A stretch of 64,000 bases of DNA. Origin: Clostridium tertium (GTDB lineage: Bacteria; Bacillota; Clostridia; Clostridiales; Clostridiaceae). The position numbers were made by a program, and so were the translations under genes. Shown piece by piece: positions 16,142 to 24,771 of this stretch. Below the pieces are notes generated by a model. That model was not told where the DNA came from, did no database searches, and saw only the letters and a program-made list of their open reading frames with translations. The stretch spans positions 47,307-111,306 of the forward strand of contig NZ_JAGGJY010000014.1 of NCBI RefSeq assembly GCF_017873245.1, in the 5' to 3' direction. The first letter of the stretch is position 1. Every line of letters begins with the position of its first letter.

Positions 16142-18640
16142 ATGAAAAGTTATTATGGGAATAGCTGGATAAGGGTGGTAAATTCACTTGGGAGTAATGT
16201 AAATAAGGGGCTTTATGAATATGATTGTAATTTAAGAAAAGAAGAGGGTGGGAATAATAAAATTTCTCTTCCACATTCTAGAGGAATGTTTAAATTAGCA
16301 TTAGACATCTTAAAAGAAAAATACTTGTATTTATATTTATTATTTATAGGATTTTTTTTATTTAATAAATTTTACATAGTTAGTGTACTAACTATATTTT
16401 TGCTATTATTTAATTTAGGGTTTAAGTTATATCATGAAGTTTCTAAAGAAAAAGAAATAGAAGTTTTACAAAATTTAAATACTTCTCAAGTGCTAGTTTT
16501 AAGAGAAGGAGTAGAGAAGCTAGTAGAAGCAGAAGAGTTAGTAAAAGGAGATATAGTTTATTTTAGAAAAAATTCCATAATTGCAGCTGATATTCGAATT
16601 ATAGAGAGTGAAAATCTTAAAGTGGATGAAAGTAATGTAACTGGAGATAGATTTTTAAAGGATAAGTTTTCAACAAAGCTAGATAATGAAATATTATCTA
16701 TTGGTGAAATAAGTAATATTCTTTTTAGAGGATCCTTAGTTAAAGAAGGTTCAGGAAAAGGTATTGTTGTAGAAATTGGGAATAATACACAATTAGGAAA
16801 ATTAATAAGAATAATAGATGATTCAAATAGCAAAAAGGATATTACTATAAAAAAAGTAGAGGAAATTTTAATTAAACTTGCATTATGTTTAATTATTGTA
16901 CAAGCAATTTTTATAGTTGTATTTCCTGGGAAATTAATTGACAAAAAACAACTATTTAGTCAAGAGATATTTGCGACAATTTGTATATTTATCCCGCTTA
17001 TAGCAACATATTATGGAAAATACATAAAAGAAAAAATTTTGAAAGAAGACGATATTGAACTAACAAATTTTTCAGCTTTAGATTTAGTTAATGATGTAAA
17101 AATATTTTTTTTAGATAAGCTTGGAACTATAACTAAAAAGGAATTATTTTTAGATAAATTATATACAAATGAACAAATTTATAAATCTAATGCAATAGAT
17201 ATTAATGATATAAATATCAAAAGACTTTTAGATATATCAATACTTTGTAATAATGCAAAGTACAATAGTGATAATAATTGGTCAAAAGGAAATATGTTTG
17301 AAGTAGCATATGTAAAATATGGTGTTGAAAATTCTATTTTCAAAGGTAACTTAGAGAGTAAAAATAAGAGGAAGTTCCAAATAAAAAGAGACTCTAATGA
17401 GAATATTATAACTACAGTAAATAAAAATAGAAATGGATATAGAGCAAATTCTAGAGGAAGTTTGGAAGGGGTATTAAATTGTTGTACTCACATTCTTATT
17501 AATGGAATAGAAAGAGAAATTTCTCCAGAGGATATAATTAAGATTAAACTTGCAGATTTAAATTTTTCAAAGGAAGGATTAGTAACAGAAGCATTTGCAT
17601 ATAGAAGTTTTAATTATGAGCCTTCAGAATTTGAAAATATAGAAAGTAACTTAGTGTTTGTTGGAATTATAGCTTTAGAGAATCCGTTAATTGATGATGT
17701 AGTTGATGATATTGAAAATATTATGGAGCAGGGTGTCTTACCAATTATATTTACTGAAGATAATAAAATAGCTTCTGAAATGTTTGGTAAGAAAATAGGT
17801 CTTATATCGTCATTAGAACAGATAACTACAGGAGTTGAATTAGAATCTTTAAGTAATGAGGAAATGCTTAAAGTTGTTTCTAAAACGAGGATTTATTGTA
17901 AACTAAATCCGGAACAAAAGAATAAAATTATATCATTATATCATACTGATGGATATAAGTTTTCTATTGAGGGAGAAACCTTAGGAGATATTTCTCTTAT
18001 AAGTTTAGCAAGGGTTGGAATAGTTAAAGGTAAGTTATCAATGTTACTAAAAAAAATGGGAGATATATATACTTATAAAAGTAGTATCAAAGCTTTCTTT
18101 AAATTAAAAGAAAAACATGCTGAAGTAGAAGATGGAATAAAAAGAGGAATAAGTATATATACAATAGCTATGCTATGCGAAATTGTATTTTTAAATTTAA
18201 AATATTTTATAACAAGCGGAACGGTAGTAGACGAGTATTTTATTATATTAATGAACTTTTTAATGCTTTCACCTATAATACTTATAAATATGATATATGG
18301 TAATGATGTTTATAAAGGGAAAAAGGTAGTTTTAAGAGGTATATTATTTTGTGTTATACCTGGAGTTGCAATTTATTTTATAAAAGATAATTATGACATA
18401 ATAGGATTTTCTTTAATGGGAGTAATGCTGATTATAGATACCTTAATTAATTGTCAAATATTTAAAAAAGGAAATTTAAAAGGAGTAAAGCTATTAATAT
18501 TAACTATATTAATTTATATAGTATCTTTATTCATATTAATTATGATAACTAAATTTACCTATTCAATGATATTTGTTATTGTGATATCGTGGTTAATATT
18601 TATTTTTTTATTAGGAGATTTAATTATAAAAAAATGGTAA
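16142..18640 (+). CDS. Degenerate P-type ATPase-like membrane protein
   Basis: This 832-residue protein has the full P-type ATPase layout: N-terminal membrane pair (~58-98), actuator domain (~105-220), second membrane pair (~233-290), phosphorylation and nucleotide domains (~320-640) and a C-terminal membrane bundle (~670-832). Catalytic motifs are damaged. The phosphorylation loop reads DKLGT (Asp325) instead of DKTGT, the actuator loop reads TGDR (167-170) instead of TGES, the membrane PEGLP motif reads FIPLIATY, and the hinge TGDGxND is replaced by IEGETLGDIS near 609. Normal ion pumping therefore looks unlikely. It starts at ATG 16142 after AGGAGGA; comEC follows 24 nt later. Function unknown. 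Confidence 0.75.
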   Translation: MKSYYGNSWIRVVNSLGSNVNKGLYEYDCNLRKEEGGNNKISLPHSRGMFKLALDILKEKYLYLYLLFIGFFLFNKFYIVSVLTIFLLLFNLGFKLYHEVSKEKEIEVLQNLNTSQVLVLREGVEKLVEAEELVKGDIVYFRKNSIIAADIRIIESENLKVDESNVTGDRFLKDKFSTKLDNEILSIGEISNILFRGSLVKEGSGKGIVVEIGNNTQLGKLIRIIDDSNSKKDITIKKVEEILIKLALCLIIVQAIFIVVFPGKLIDKKQLFSQEIFATICIFIPLIATYYGKYIKEKILKEDDIELTNFSALDLVNDVKIFFLDKLGTITKKELFLDKLYTNEQIYKSNAIDINDINIKRLLDISILCNNAKYNSDNNWSKGNMFEVAYVKYGVENSIFKGNLESKNKRKFQIKRDSNENIITTVNKNRNGYRANSRGSLEGVLNCCTHILINGIEREISPEDIIKIKLADLNFSKEGLVTEAFAYRSFNYEPSEFENIESNLVFVGIIALENPLIDDVVDDIENIMEQGVLPIIFTEDNKIASEMFGKKIGLISSLEQITTGVELESLSNEEMLKVVSKTRIYCKLNPEQKNKIISLYHTDGYKFSIEGETLGDISLISLARVGIVKGKLSMLLKKMGDIYTYKSSIKAFFKLKEKHAEVEDGIKRGISIYTIAMLCEIVFLNLKYFITSGTVVDEYFIILMNFLMLSPIILINMIYGNDVYKGKKVVLRGILFCVIPGVAIYFIKDNYDIIGFSLMGVMLIIDTLINCQIFKKGNLKGVKLLILTILIYIVSLFILIMITKFTYSMIFVIVISWLIFIFLLGDLIIKKW

Positions 18641-18664
18641 AAATTATTAATGAGGTGTTGCCAT

Positions 18665-20353
18665 TTGAACTATGAAGAAAAAATAAATATATTACCATAT
18701 ATATTTATTACTTTTATATTATCAAGTTATATATTTGTAATTTCAAATAGAAATATTGGGCTAGCAATACTTATTGCTAGCTGTTTTTTTATAATGTTAA
18801 TATTCAAAATAAATTTGAAGTTAACTATTATACTTATAGCTTTCTTTTCAATACCAATAATTAATAATATTTATTACTATAATTTAGAGATCGGTGAAAA
18901 AGAAAATGTAAGAATAATATCAATTAATTCGTACGGAGCAACTGCTGAAGTATCAAAAAGAAAGATATATTTATCGGGTAATTTAAAAAATGCTAAATTA
19001 GGTGAAAGGCTTATAATAACTGGAAAGTTTACTAAAGAAATAAATCAAGAAAAAGGGGTAATAGGAGAGTTTAAAGTAGATGATTTTAAGAAATTAGATG
19101 TTGATTTAAAAGGAAAAATATATAGAATTAGGGAAGATATATTTAATTCATTAAAGGAAAAATTGGGATATAGAAGAGCAGCAATAGTTACATCTATATC
19201 ATTTGGATACTCAGATTTTTTAGATAGAGATGATGAGGAGGATATGAAGAATTTAGGTGTACTTCATGCAATTTCTGTATCAGGGCTACATATGGTTCTA
19301 GTTTACTCAATATTAAAAAGGATATTTGGAAGTAAACTTGCTCCTATAGTTTCTATAATTTATGTAATATTTACAGGTGCTGCATTATCAACTGTAAGAT
19401 CATATATAATGATGTTATTTATGGGCTTAGCAACTCCTTTAAAAAGAAATTATAATCCTCTTGCATCATTATCTATGGCTGGAGTTGTATTAATTTTATA
19501 TAAGCCATATAGCGTTTTCGAAGTAGGGTTTCAACTAAGTTTTTTAGCTACTCTTGGGATAATACTATTTAACAAATCAATAAATAAAAAGTTATATAAG
19601 TTTCCAAAGTTTTTAAGGGAAGGAATATCTATTTGTTTATCATCACAAGTTTTTACATTTCCAATTTTAATAATATATTTTAAAGAGTTTTCTTTGGGAT
19701 TTCTAATGGGAAATTTAATACTATTACCTTTAATAAATATAGTAGTTGTACTAGGAAATTTATTAGCTGTTTTAGTTAAATTCAATACTCTTTTTAACTA
19801 TATAGCTTTTATAACTTATTATGTAACACTATTTATAGATATATCAACAGAATGGTTACTAAATATAACTCCAAATGCCTTATATTTAAATGAAATGGTA
19901 ATTATATGTTATATTATTATTTCAATTACATGTTATTTTTATTATAAAGGCTATCGAAGAGTTATTTATTTTCCATTAATACTAATTTTCTATTATTACA
20001 TGTTAGTATATAGTCCATTTCCTAAGATAGAATATTATAAAGATGGAATAATAGCAATAAGCTTTAAAGGAGAACGAAGTATAATTGCTCTGAAAAAAAG
20101 TGTAGATTTGGAAAAATATAAAATAGTAACTTTATCACAAAATTCATATAAAGATTTTAATAATATAAGAATAAATGATAATTATCAAATGTTAAAATAC
20201 AATAAAGATATTATACTAAAAGGAAGAAATAAGAGTTATGTACTTAAAATATCAAAAGGGAAAAATGATTCTAATTATGATATAATAGATTTTAAATTGA
20301 GCAATTATAGTAAGATAATTTTGCTTGAAAATAAGATTTTAGTATTTAATTAA
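18665..20353 (+). CDS. comEC: ComEC/Rec2-type DNA uptake channel lacking the C-terminal lactamase domain
   Basis: About 562 residues: an N-terminal membrane segment and OB-like DUF4131 region (~1-160), then the Competence domain with HAISVSGLHMVLVYS near residue 205 and many membrane helices to ~440. The usual C-terminal metallo-beta-lactamase domain is missing; only ~110 unrecognised residues follow the last helix. I choose TTG 18665 because the SD GAGGTG at 18652 precedes it by 7 nt; the ATG 18650 overlaps that SD. ComEC moves single-stranded DNA across the membrane in competent bacteria. It lies between the P-type ATPase-like gene and holA, the comEC-holA pairing being conserved in Firmicutes. 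Confidence 0.85.
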   Translation: MNYEEKINILPYIFITFILSSYIFVISNRNIGLAILIASCFFIMLIFKINLKLTIILIAFFSIPIINNIYYYNLEIGEKENVRIISINSYGATAEVSKRKIYLSGNLKNAKLGERLIITGKFTKEINQEKGVIGEFKVDDFKKLDVDLKGKIYRIREDIFNSLKEKLGYRRAAIVTSISFGYSDFLDRDDEEDMKNLGVLHAISVSGLHMVLVYSILKRIFGSKLAPIVSIIYVIFTGAALSTVRSYIMMLFMGLATPLKRNYNPLASLSMAGVVLILYKPYSVFEVGFQLSFLATLGIILFNKSINKKLYKFPKFLREGISICLSSQVFTFPILIIYFKEFSLGFLMGNLILLPLINIVVVLGNLLAVLVKFNTLFNYIAFITYYVTLFIDISTEWLLNITPNALYLNEMVIICYIIISITCYFYYKGYRRVIYFPLILIFYYYMLVYSPFPKIEYYKDGIIAISFKGERSIIALKKSVDLEKYKIVTLSQNSYKDFNNIRINDNYQMLKYNKDIILKGRNKSYVLKISKGKNDSNYDIIDFKLSNYSKIILLENKILVFN

Positions 20354-20369
20354 AGAAAGGTAGATTAAT

Positions 20370-21401
20370 TTGATAGATTTTGATGCACTAGAAGGTGAAG
20401 TTAAAAAAAATAAAATAGAAAATTCTTATATTTTTTGTGGTTTAGATGAGGAACTTATAAAAGAAGGAATAAATTTAATTGTAAATAATACTGTAGACAA
20501 ATCCTTATTAGATTTAAATTATATAAGGTTAGATGGATTAACTACAAATTTTGATGAAATTATGAATGCTTGTGAAACAATGCCTTTTATGGGAGATAAG
20601 AAAGTTGTAGTTGTATATAGAGCAGCATTTTTAAAGGACAAAACAGATAGTGCAAACACTAAAATTTATAATGAAGTATTAAAATATCTAAAGGATTTAC
20701 CACCTTATACAGTGCTAATAATGTATTATTTATTTAATGATAAAAGAGATACTCCTAAAAAAAATAATAAATTAAAATCCCTAGATAAAGTTTCTAAAGT
20801 AGTTTATTTTGATAGGCTTAAAAAAGACAGATATTATAAAAAGGTAGAAGAAGTATTTAAAGCTAATGGCAAAGAAATAGGAAAGATAGAAGCACGATAT
20901 TTTGCTGAAAAAGTCCAAAATAATTTTGATATAATTAAGAGAGAAGCAGATAAAATTATTTCTTATACTAATGGGAAACAAATAACTAAAAGAGATATAG
21001 ATAAACTTATAGCTAATTCTAGTGAAGATGATATATTTGATTTAATTGATTTAATATCTCAAAGAAAAGCAGAAAAAGCAATTGATTTACTAGATGAATT
21101 ATTATTTAAAAGCGATCAACATATGCTAATAATAAGTAATATAGAAAATAATTTCAAAAGATTATATGAAATTAAGATACTTAGCCAAAATGGGCTTAAT
21201 ATAAATGATCTTGCAAGTAAATATAAATTGCCAACTTTTATATGCGAAAAGCTTGTGAACCAATGCAATAAATTTACTGTAAAGCAATTGCAAAGATTAA
21301 TGGAAATTTGTTTAGAAACTGAAAATAAGCTAAAAACGTCTGGTATAGATAAAACTATGGAGATGGAACTTATGCTTTTTAATATATTTATGGTAAAGTA
21401 A
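20370..21401 (+). CDS. holA: DNA polymerase III subunit delta
   Basis: A 343-residue clamp-loader subunit. The N-terminal half is a degenerate AAA module (IENSYIFCGLDEELIKEGI, MPFMGDKKVVVVYRAAFLKD) and the C-terminal half a helical collar domain containing DIFDLIDLISQRKAEKAIDLL. Delta opens the beta clamp during loading. TTG 20370 follows the SD AAAGG by about 9 nt. It is co-directional with comEC (16 nt). It ends convergently with rpsT across a shared GC-rich terminator; this comEC-holA-rpsT order is typical of Firmicutes. Confidence 0.93.
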   Translation: MIDFDALEGEVKKNKIENSYIFCGLDEELIKEGINLIVNNTVDKSLLDLNYIRLDGLTTNFDEIMNACETMPFMGDKKVVVVYRAAFLKDKTDSANTKIYNEVLKYLKDLPPYTVLIMYYLFNDKRDTPKKNNKLKSLDKVSKVVYFDRLKKDRYYKKVEEVFKANGKEIGKIEARYFAEKVQNNFDIIKREADKIISYTNGKQITKRDIDKLIANSSEDDIFDLIDLISQRKAEKAIDLLDELLFKSDQHMLIISNIENNFKRLYEIKILSQNGLNINDLASKYKLPTFICEKLVNQCNKFTVKQLQRLMEICLETENKLKTSGIDKTMEMELMLFNIFMVK

Positions 21402-21415
21402 TTATGTAAAATAAT

Positions 21416-21436
21416 AGCCGGTCCAGTGGACCGGCT
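21416..21436. terminator. Bidirectional terminator between holA and rpsT
   Basis: AGCCGGTCC at 21416-21424 and GGACCGGCT at 21428-21436 form a perfect 9-bp GC-rich stem with a 3-nt loop between convergent genes. Confidence 0.88.
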
Positions 21437-21446
21437 TCTTATTTGA

Positions 21447-21710
21447 TTACGCCATAGCGTTTAACTTTGCAGCTAATCTTGATTTCTTTCTAGCTACCAT
21501 GTTCTTGTGACATACTCCTTTTTGAGCTGCCATGTCTAAAGCTTTAACAGCCTTAGGGAAAAGAACGTTAGCTTCTTCTGCATTATTTGCAGCAACAGCA
21601 GTTTCAAACTTCTTTATAGCAGTTTTTAAAGCTGATTTTATCATTCTGTTTTGAGCAGTCTTAGCTTCTGTAACTTTAATTCTCTTTTTTGCTGATTTAA
21701 TATTTGCCAT
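21447..21710 (-). CDS. rpsT: 30S ribosomal protein S20
   Basis: This 87-residue, Lys/Ala-rich protein starts [20 protein letters not shown], which is diagnostic for bS20. It binds 16S rRNA early in small-subunit assembly. It is monocistronic and transcribed away from gpr, with a consensus sigma-A promoter at 21796-21824 and a leader of about 78 nt. The SD AAGGGGGTG lies ten nt before the ATG. The leader can pair with the SD, so translational feedback is possible. Confidence 0.97.
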   Translation of the reverse strand: MANIKSAKKRIKVTEAKTAQNRMIKSALKTAIKKFETAVAANNAEEANVLFPKAVKALDMAAQKGVCHKNMVARKKSRLAAKLNAMA

Positions 21711-21789
21711 TCTAAATTCACCCCCTTAATAATTTTATAGGGTCTCTTTGCAGCTTTGGGGAAATCTGCGTTCGAGTTCGTTTTTAACA
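21711..21789 (-). promoter_or_regulatory. rpsT mRNA leader with possible SD-sequestering structure
   Basis: On the minus strand the leader holds TTTCCCC (plus 21758-21764), complementary to the SD AAGGGGG (plus 21721-21727), and a GCAG/CTGC stem around it. Such pairing could regulate S20 synthesis; this is inferred from base pairing only. Confidence 0.4.
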
Positions 21790-21795
21790 TACTAG

Positions 21796-21824
21796 ATTAT
21801 ATCATTGAAACTTTATAAGTTCAA
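21796..21824 (-). promoter_or_regulatory. Consensus sigma-A promoter of rpsT
   Basis: Minus strand: TTGAAC (plus 21819-21824), 17-nt spacer, TATAAT (plus 21796-21801). Confidence 0.85.
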
Positions 21825-21885
21825 GTATTAAATTATAACATTAAGGAAAAATAAGAAGGATGGAAGAATTTTAGGAGGTATTAGT

Positions 21886-22860
21886 ATGATAAATGTAAGA
21901 ACAGATTTAGCTATAGAAGCACGAGACATGTATACAAAAGAAAATAAAAGAGAACTTGATGGAGTTATTGTAGAAGAAGAAAAGGAAGATGATATAAAAA
22001 TAACTACAGTAACTATAGAAAGTGATGAAGCAGGAAAGGAACTTGGAAAACCTAAGGGGAATTATATAACTATAGATTTTCCAGAATTTACACACTATGA
22101 TGGAGAATCTATGGATAAAGTATCTAAGGTTGTTGACAATGTGTTAAAAAGAATGGTTGATATCTCAGAAGAAAAGACAGCTTTAGTTGTTGGACTTGGA
22201 AACTGGAATGTAACTCCTGATGCACTTGGACCAAAGGTAACAGAAAAAATTATGGTAACTAGACATTTAAAACAAGTGATGCCAGATGCAATAGATGATT
22301 CAGTAAGACCCGTTTGTTGTATATCACCAGGTGTTTTAGGTGTTACTGGAATAGAAACAGGAGAAATAGTAAAGTCTTTAGTAGATAGAATAAAACCAGA
22401 TTTAGTCATATGTATAGATGCATTAGGATCTAGAAAATTAGAAAGAGTTAATAGAACTATTCAAATAAGTGATACTGGAATTTCTCCAGGAGCAGGCGTT
22501 GGCAATCATAGAATGAAAATAAATGAAGAAGTGTTAGGAGTAAAGGTTATTGCAATTGGAGTTCCAACTGTAGTTCATGCATCAACAATAGCAAATGATA
22601 CTATTGATTTATTGCTTGATGAACTCATAAGTAAGGCAGAAAGTGGAAAAGAGTTTTATAATATGTTAAAGTCAGTGGATAAAGTTGAAAAGAGCAATTT
22701 AATAAAAGAAATATTAGATCCATTTGTTGGAGATTTAATGGTAACTCCTAAAGATGTTGATGCGGTTATAGAATCTTTAGCAAAAATAATTGCTAATGGA
22801 ATAAACATGGCAGTACAACCTAATTTGGATATGGAAGATATAAATAAATTTATGAATTAA
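21886..22860 (+). CDS. gpr: Germination protease GPR
   Basis: This 324-residue protein is the spore endopeptidase that cleaves small acid-soluble proteins at germination. The N-terminus MINVRTDLAIEARDMY carries the RTDLA block seen at GPR processing sites; the prosegment is very short. Conserved blocks include VVGLGNWNVTPDALGPKV near residue 101, CCISPGVLGVTGIET near 145, VICIDALGSRKLERVNRT near 177 and ISPGAGVGNHR near 205. GPR is an atypical aspartic protease whose Asp residues lie in these blocks. ATG 21886 follows the SD AGGAGG. It is paired with spoIIP downstream, as in Bacillus. Confidence 0.95.
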   Translation: MINVRTDLAIEARDMYTKENKRELDGVIVEEEKEDDIKITTVTIESDEAGKELGKPKGNYITIDFPEFTHYDGESMDKVSKVVDNVLKRMVDISEEKTALVVGLGNWNVTPDALGPKVTEKIMVTRHLKQVMPDAIDDSVRPVCCISPGVLGVTGIETGEIVKSLVDRIKPDLVICIDALGSRKLERVNRTIQISDTGISPGAGVGNHRMKINEEVLGVKVIAIGVPTVVHASTIANDTIDLLLDELISKAESGKEFYNMLKSVDKVEKSNLIKEILDPFVGDLMVTPKDVDAVIESLAKIIANGINMAVQPNLDMEDINKFMN

Positions 22861-22895
22861 TTAAATAAATTTAATAAAAGTATTAATAATTATGT

Positions 22896-22933
22896 AACTC
22901 CCCTAATATAAATAATATAGAAAAGGGGGAGTT
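22896..22933 (+). promoter_or_regulatory. Hairpin sequestering the spoIIP ribosome-binding site
   Basis: AACTCCCCT at 22896-22904 pairs with GGGGGAGTT at 22925-22933 (8 Watson-Crick pairs and one wobble). The right arm is the whole SD of spoIIP. It may block spoIIP translation on gpr read-through mRNA, or act as a weak terminator, although no T-tract follows. Confidence 0.55.
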
Positions 22934-22937
22934 GCCG

Positions 22938-24038
22938 TTGTATTCATTAAGACAAACTATACCTAAGCAAAAACTAAGAAGTGTTAGGGGAAAACCAGCC
23001 TCACCTAAATCAGGCTTTAATTTTGGATATGTAATAATTATACTTGCTGTTATTGTATTTTTTATAAGAGCAATGGGAGTTATAAATAAATACAATGAGC
23101 GAGGTGGCTATGCATATGTTCAAATGTTAAACTTTACTATGCCAGTTGTTAAAACTCAAGTGTATGATGAAGGTGAGTATGCAGAAAATAACCTTTCAGT
23201 AAAGAATGTAGCGTTAGAAGCTTTAGGTCTTAGAGGATTTAGTACTTATGGAATAGTTGGAAGAGAAATAAGCTTGTTTAAAGACAGTATTTTAGGAGAT
23301 TCTGCTTTAGGATCAGCAATAAAAGGTTTAACACCGTTTTCATTGAAAAACGAAAGTATAGCTAAAATGACCTCAGAGGAAATTGCAGAATTAAATAAGG
23401 TAAGTGCAGCATATGATCCAAGCTTAAAGAAAGCATTAGATAACTCAAAGCCAGAAGTCCTTATATTCCATACACATACAACAGAAAACTATGCAGAAGC
23501 AGGAAAAGATACTACTGATAGTAACTTTAATGTTGTAGGTGTTGGTGATGTTTTATCGAAGGAACTAGAAGAAGGGTATGGAATATCGGTAATTCACGAT
23601 AAGACAAATCATAGTGTTTCTTATAATGATTCTTATACAAGATCCAATCAGACGTTAACAAATTATTTGAATAAGTATGGTGATTTTAAAATAATAATAG
23701 ACTTGCATAGAGATAGCGTAGCTAATAAAGATGCAGTAACAGTTAATTTAAATGATCAAAATTTAGCTAAGATGATGTTTGTTACAGGACAAAACAGTAC
23801 AAGATATGAAGCTAATAAAGCCTTGGTGGATGAATTGTATAATACTGCTAATACTTTATTTCCAGGGATAATTAGAAACACTTATGAATATGAAATTGCA
23901 GCAACATCTATCAATTATAGCTTAAGTGACAATTTTGTACTTATAGAAGTAGGTGCAAATGTAAATACTGCTCAAGAAGCAAAATTAACTGCAAAATATA
24001 TAGCAAGAGTTTTGGCAGAACACTTAAATAGGAATTAA
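22938..24038 (+). CDS. spoIIP: Stage II sporulation protein P
   Basis: About 366 residues. A basic N-terminus is followed by one membrane segment (FGYVIIILAVIVFFIRAM, ~29-46) and an extracytoplasmic SpoIIP amidase/endopeptidase domain containing IFHTHTTENY near residue 180, DLHRDSVAN near 256 and a terminal EVGANVNTAQEA. SpoIIP cleaves peptidoglycan with SpoIID and SpoIIM during engulfment. TTG 22938 lies 6-8 nt after the SD GGGGGAG; the TTG at 22932 overlaps the SD. It follows gpr after 77 nt, with an SD-sequestering hairpin in the gap. Confidence 0.93.
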   Translation: MYSLRQTIPKQKLRSVRGKPASPKSGFNFGYVIIILAVIVFFIRAMGVINKYNERGGYAYVQMLNFTMPVVKTQVYDEGEYAENNLSVKNVALEALGLRGFSTYGIVGREISLFKDSILGDSALGSAIKGLTPFSLKNESIAKMTSEEIAELNKVSAAYDPSLKKALDNSKPEVLIFHTHTTENYAEAGKDTTDSNFNVVGVGDVLSKELEEGYGISVIHDKTNHSVSYNDSYTRSNQTLTNYLNKYGDFKIIIDLHRDSVANKDAVTVNLNDQNLAKMMFVTGQNSTRYEANKALVDELYNTANTLFPGIIRNTYEYEIAATSINYSLSDNFVLIEVGANVNTAQEAKLTAKYIARVLAEHLNRN

Positions 24039-24103
24039 AATTGAATAAAATTTGATATTTATGAGCATCCTTTTAGATAATAAAAATACTAGGGGGTGCT
24101 TTT

Positions 24104-24631
24104 TTGTTTAATAAAAAAGTCTTAATAGGAACATTAATATTTTCATTATTAATATTTATTGGTTTTGTTCAAATTAATATTGTAAATACTAGAGCATTAT
24201 CACCAATTGGGAATGGAGAAGATAATTATCAGTTAGTAAAAGAAGAATTTGGAGAAGATTTTGAGGAATTTATAAGGGATAATGCAGAAATTAAAATCTA
24301 TACCACAGATGAAAATAATGAAAATACAACCATAAAGGTATCAGATAAAGAGTTTATGATAAATGCTAATAATCCAGTAACAGAAAAAATTTACATGTTA
24401 GGTAGTAGTATATATAATGGATTTAATAGTATAAAGAATAAAATTAATGATAAAATAAAGAGTGATGACAAGGATGAGGAAACAAATTCTATAAATGAAA
24501 ATAGTCAAGAAGATATAAATGAAAGTAATCAACACGATGAAAATAATATAGAACCTAAAGATAAAAATATAAATACTAATAGTGATAAATTAGATAAAAT
24601 AGTTGATGACTTTTTAGAAAAATCTAATTAG
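24104..24631 (+). CDS. Secreted or membrane-anchored acidic protein of unknown function
   Basis: A 175-residue protein that I do not recognise. It starts at TTG 24104 after the SD GGGGGTG. An N-terminal hydrophobic segment (LIGTLIFSLLIFIGFVQINI, ~7-26) after MFNKK reads as a signal peptide or membrane anchor. Residues ~50-100 look folded and the last ~65 residues are low complexity, rich in Asp, Glu, Asn and Lys, likely disordered. It lies between spoIIP and lepA in the same direction, so a sporulation or envelope role is possible but unproven. Confidence 0.6.
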   Translation: MFNKKVLIGTLIFSLLIFIGFVQINIVNTRALSPIGNGEDNYQLVKEEFGEDFEEFIRDNAEIKIYTTDENNENTTIKVSDKEFMINANNPVTEKIYMLGSSIYNGFNSIKNKINDKIKSDDKDEETNSINENSQEDINESNQHDENNIEPKDKNINTNSDKLDKIVDDFLEKSN

Positions 24632-24670
24632 ATATAGTATTTTACAGCGTTTAACAACTTCACATTTATA

Positions 24671-24701
24671 TTGACATGTATCCTAGGCATTGTGATATAA
24701 T
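24671..24701 (+). promoter_or_regulatory. Sigma-A promoter of lepA
   Basis: TTGACA at 24671-24676 and TATAAT at 24696-24701 (19-nt spacer; GATATA at 24694 would give 17). Confidence 0.65.
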
Positions 24702-24722
24702 TTACTTTGATTTAATTATAAT

Positions 24723-24771
24723 GGGGGTGAAGTGACTATTAACCAAAAAAACGGTTGTAGTTTTATATATG
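24723..24771 (+). promoter_or_regulatory. Structured ribosome-binding site of lepA: SD, hairpin, start
   Basis: The only SD (GGGGGTGA, 24723-24730) is 38 nt from the ATG at 24769. A 10-bp hairpin with one bulged T (24734-24762; ACTA.TAACC with GGTTGTAGT) fills the gap. Looping it out leaves a 9-nt spacing. No other in-frame start codon exists between the SD and the ATG. Confidence 0.65.

Noticed and set aside
16558..16944. 128-codon minus-strand frame opposite the P-type ATPase-like gene
   Set aside because: Reads as an antisense shadow, Ser/Ile/Phe-rich, with no start signal.
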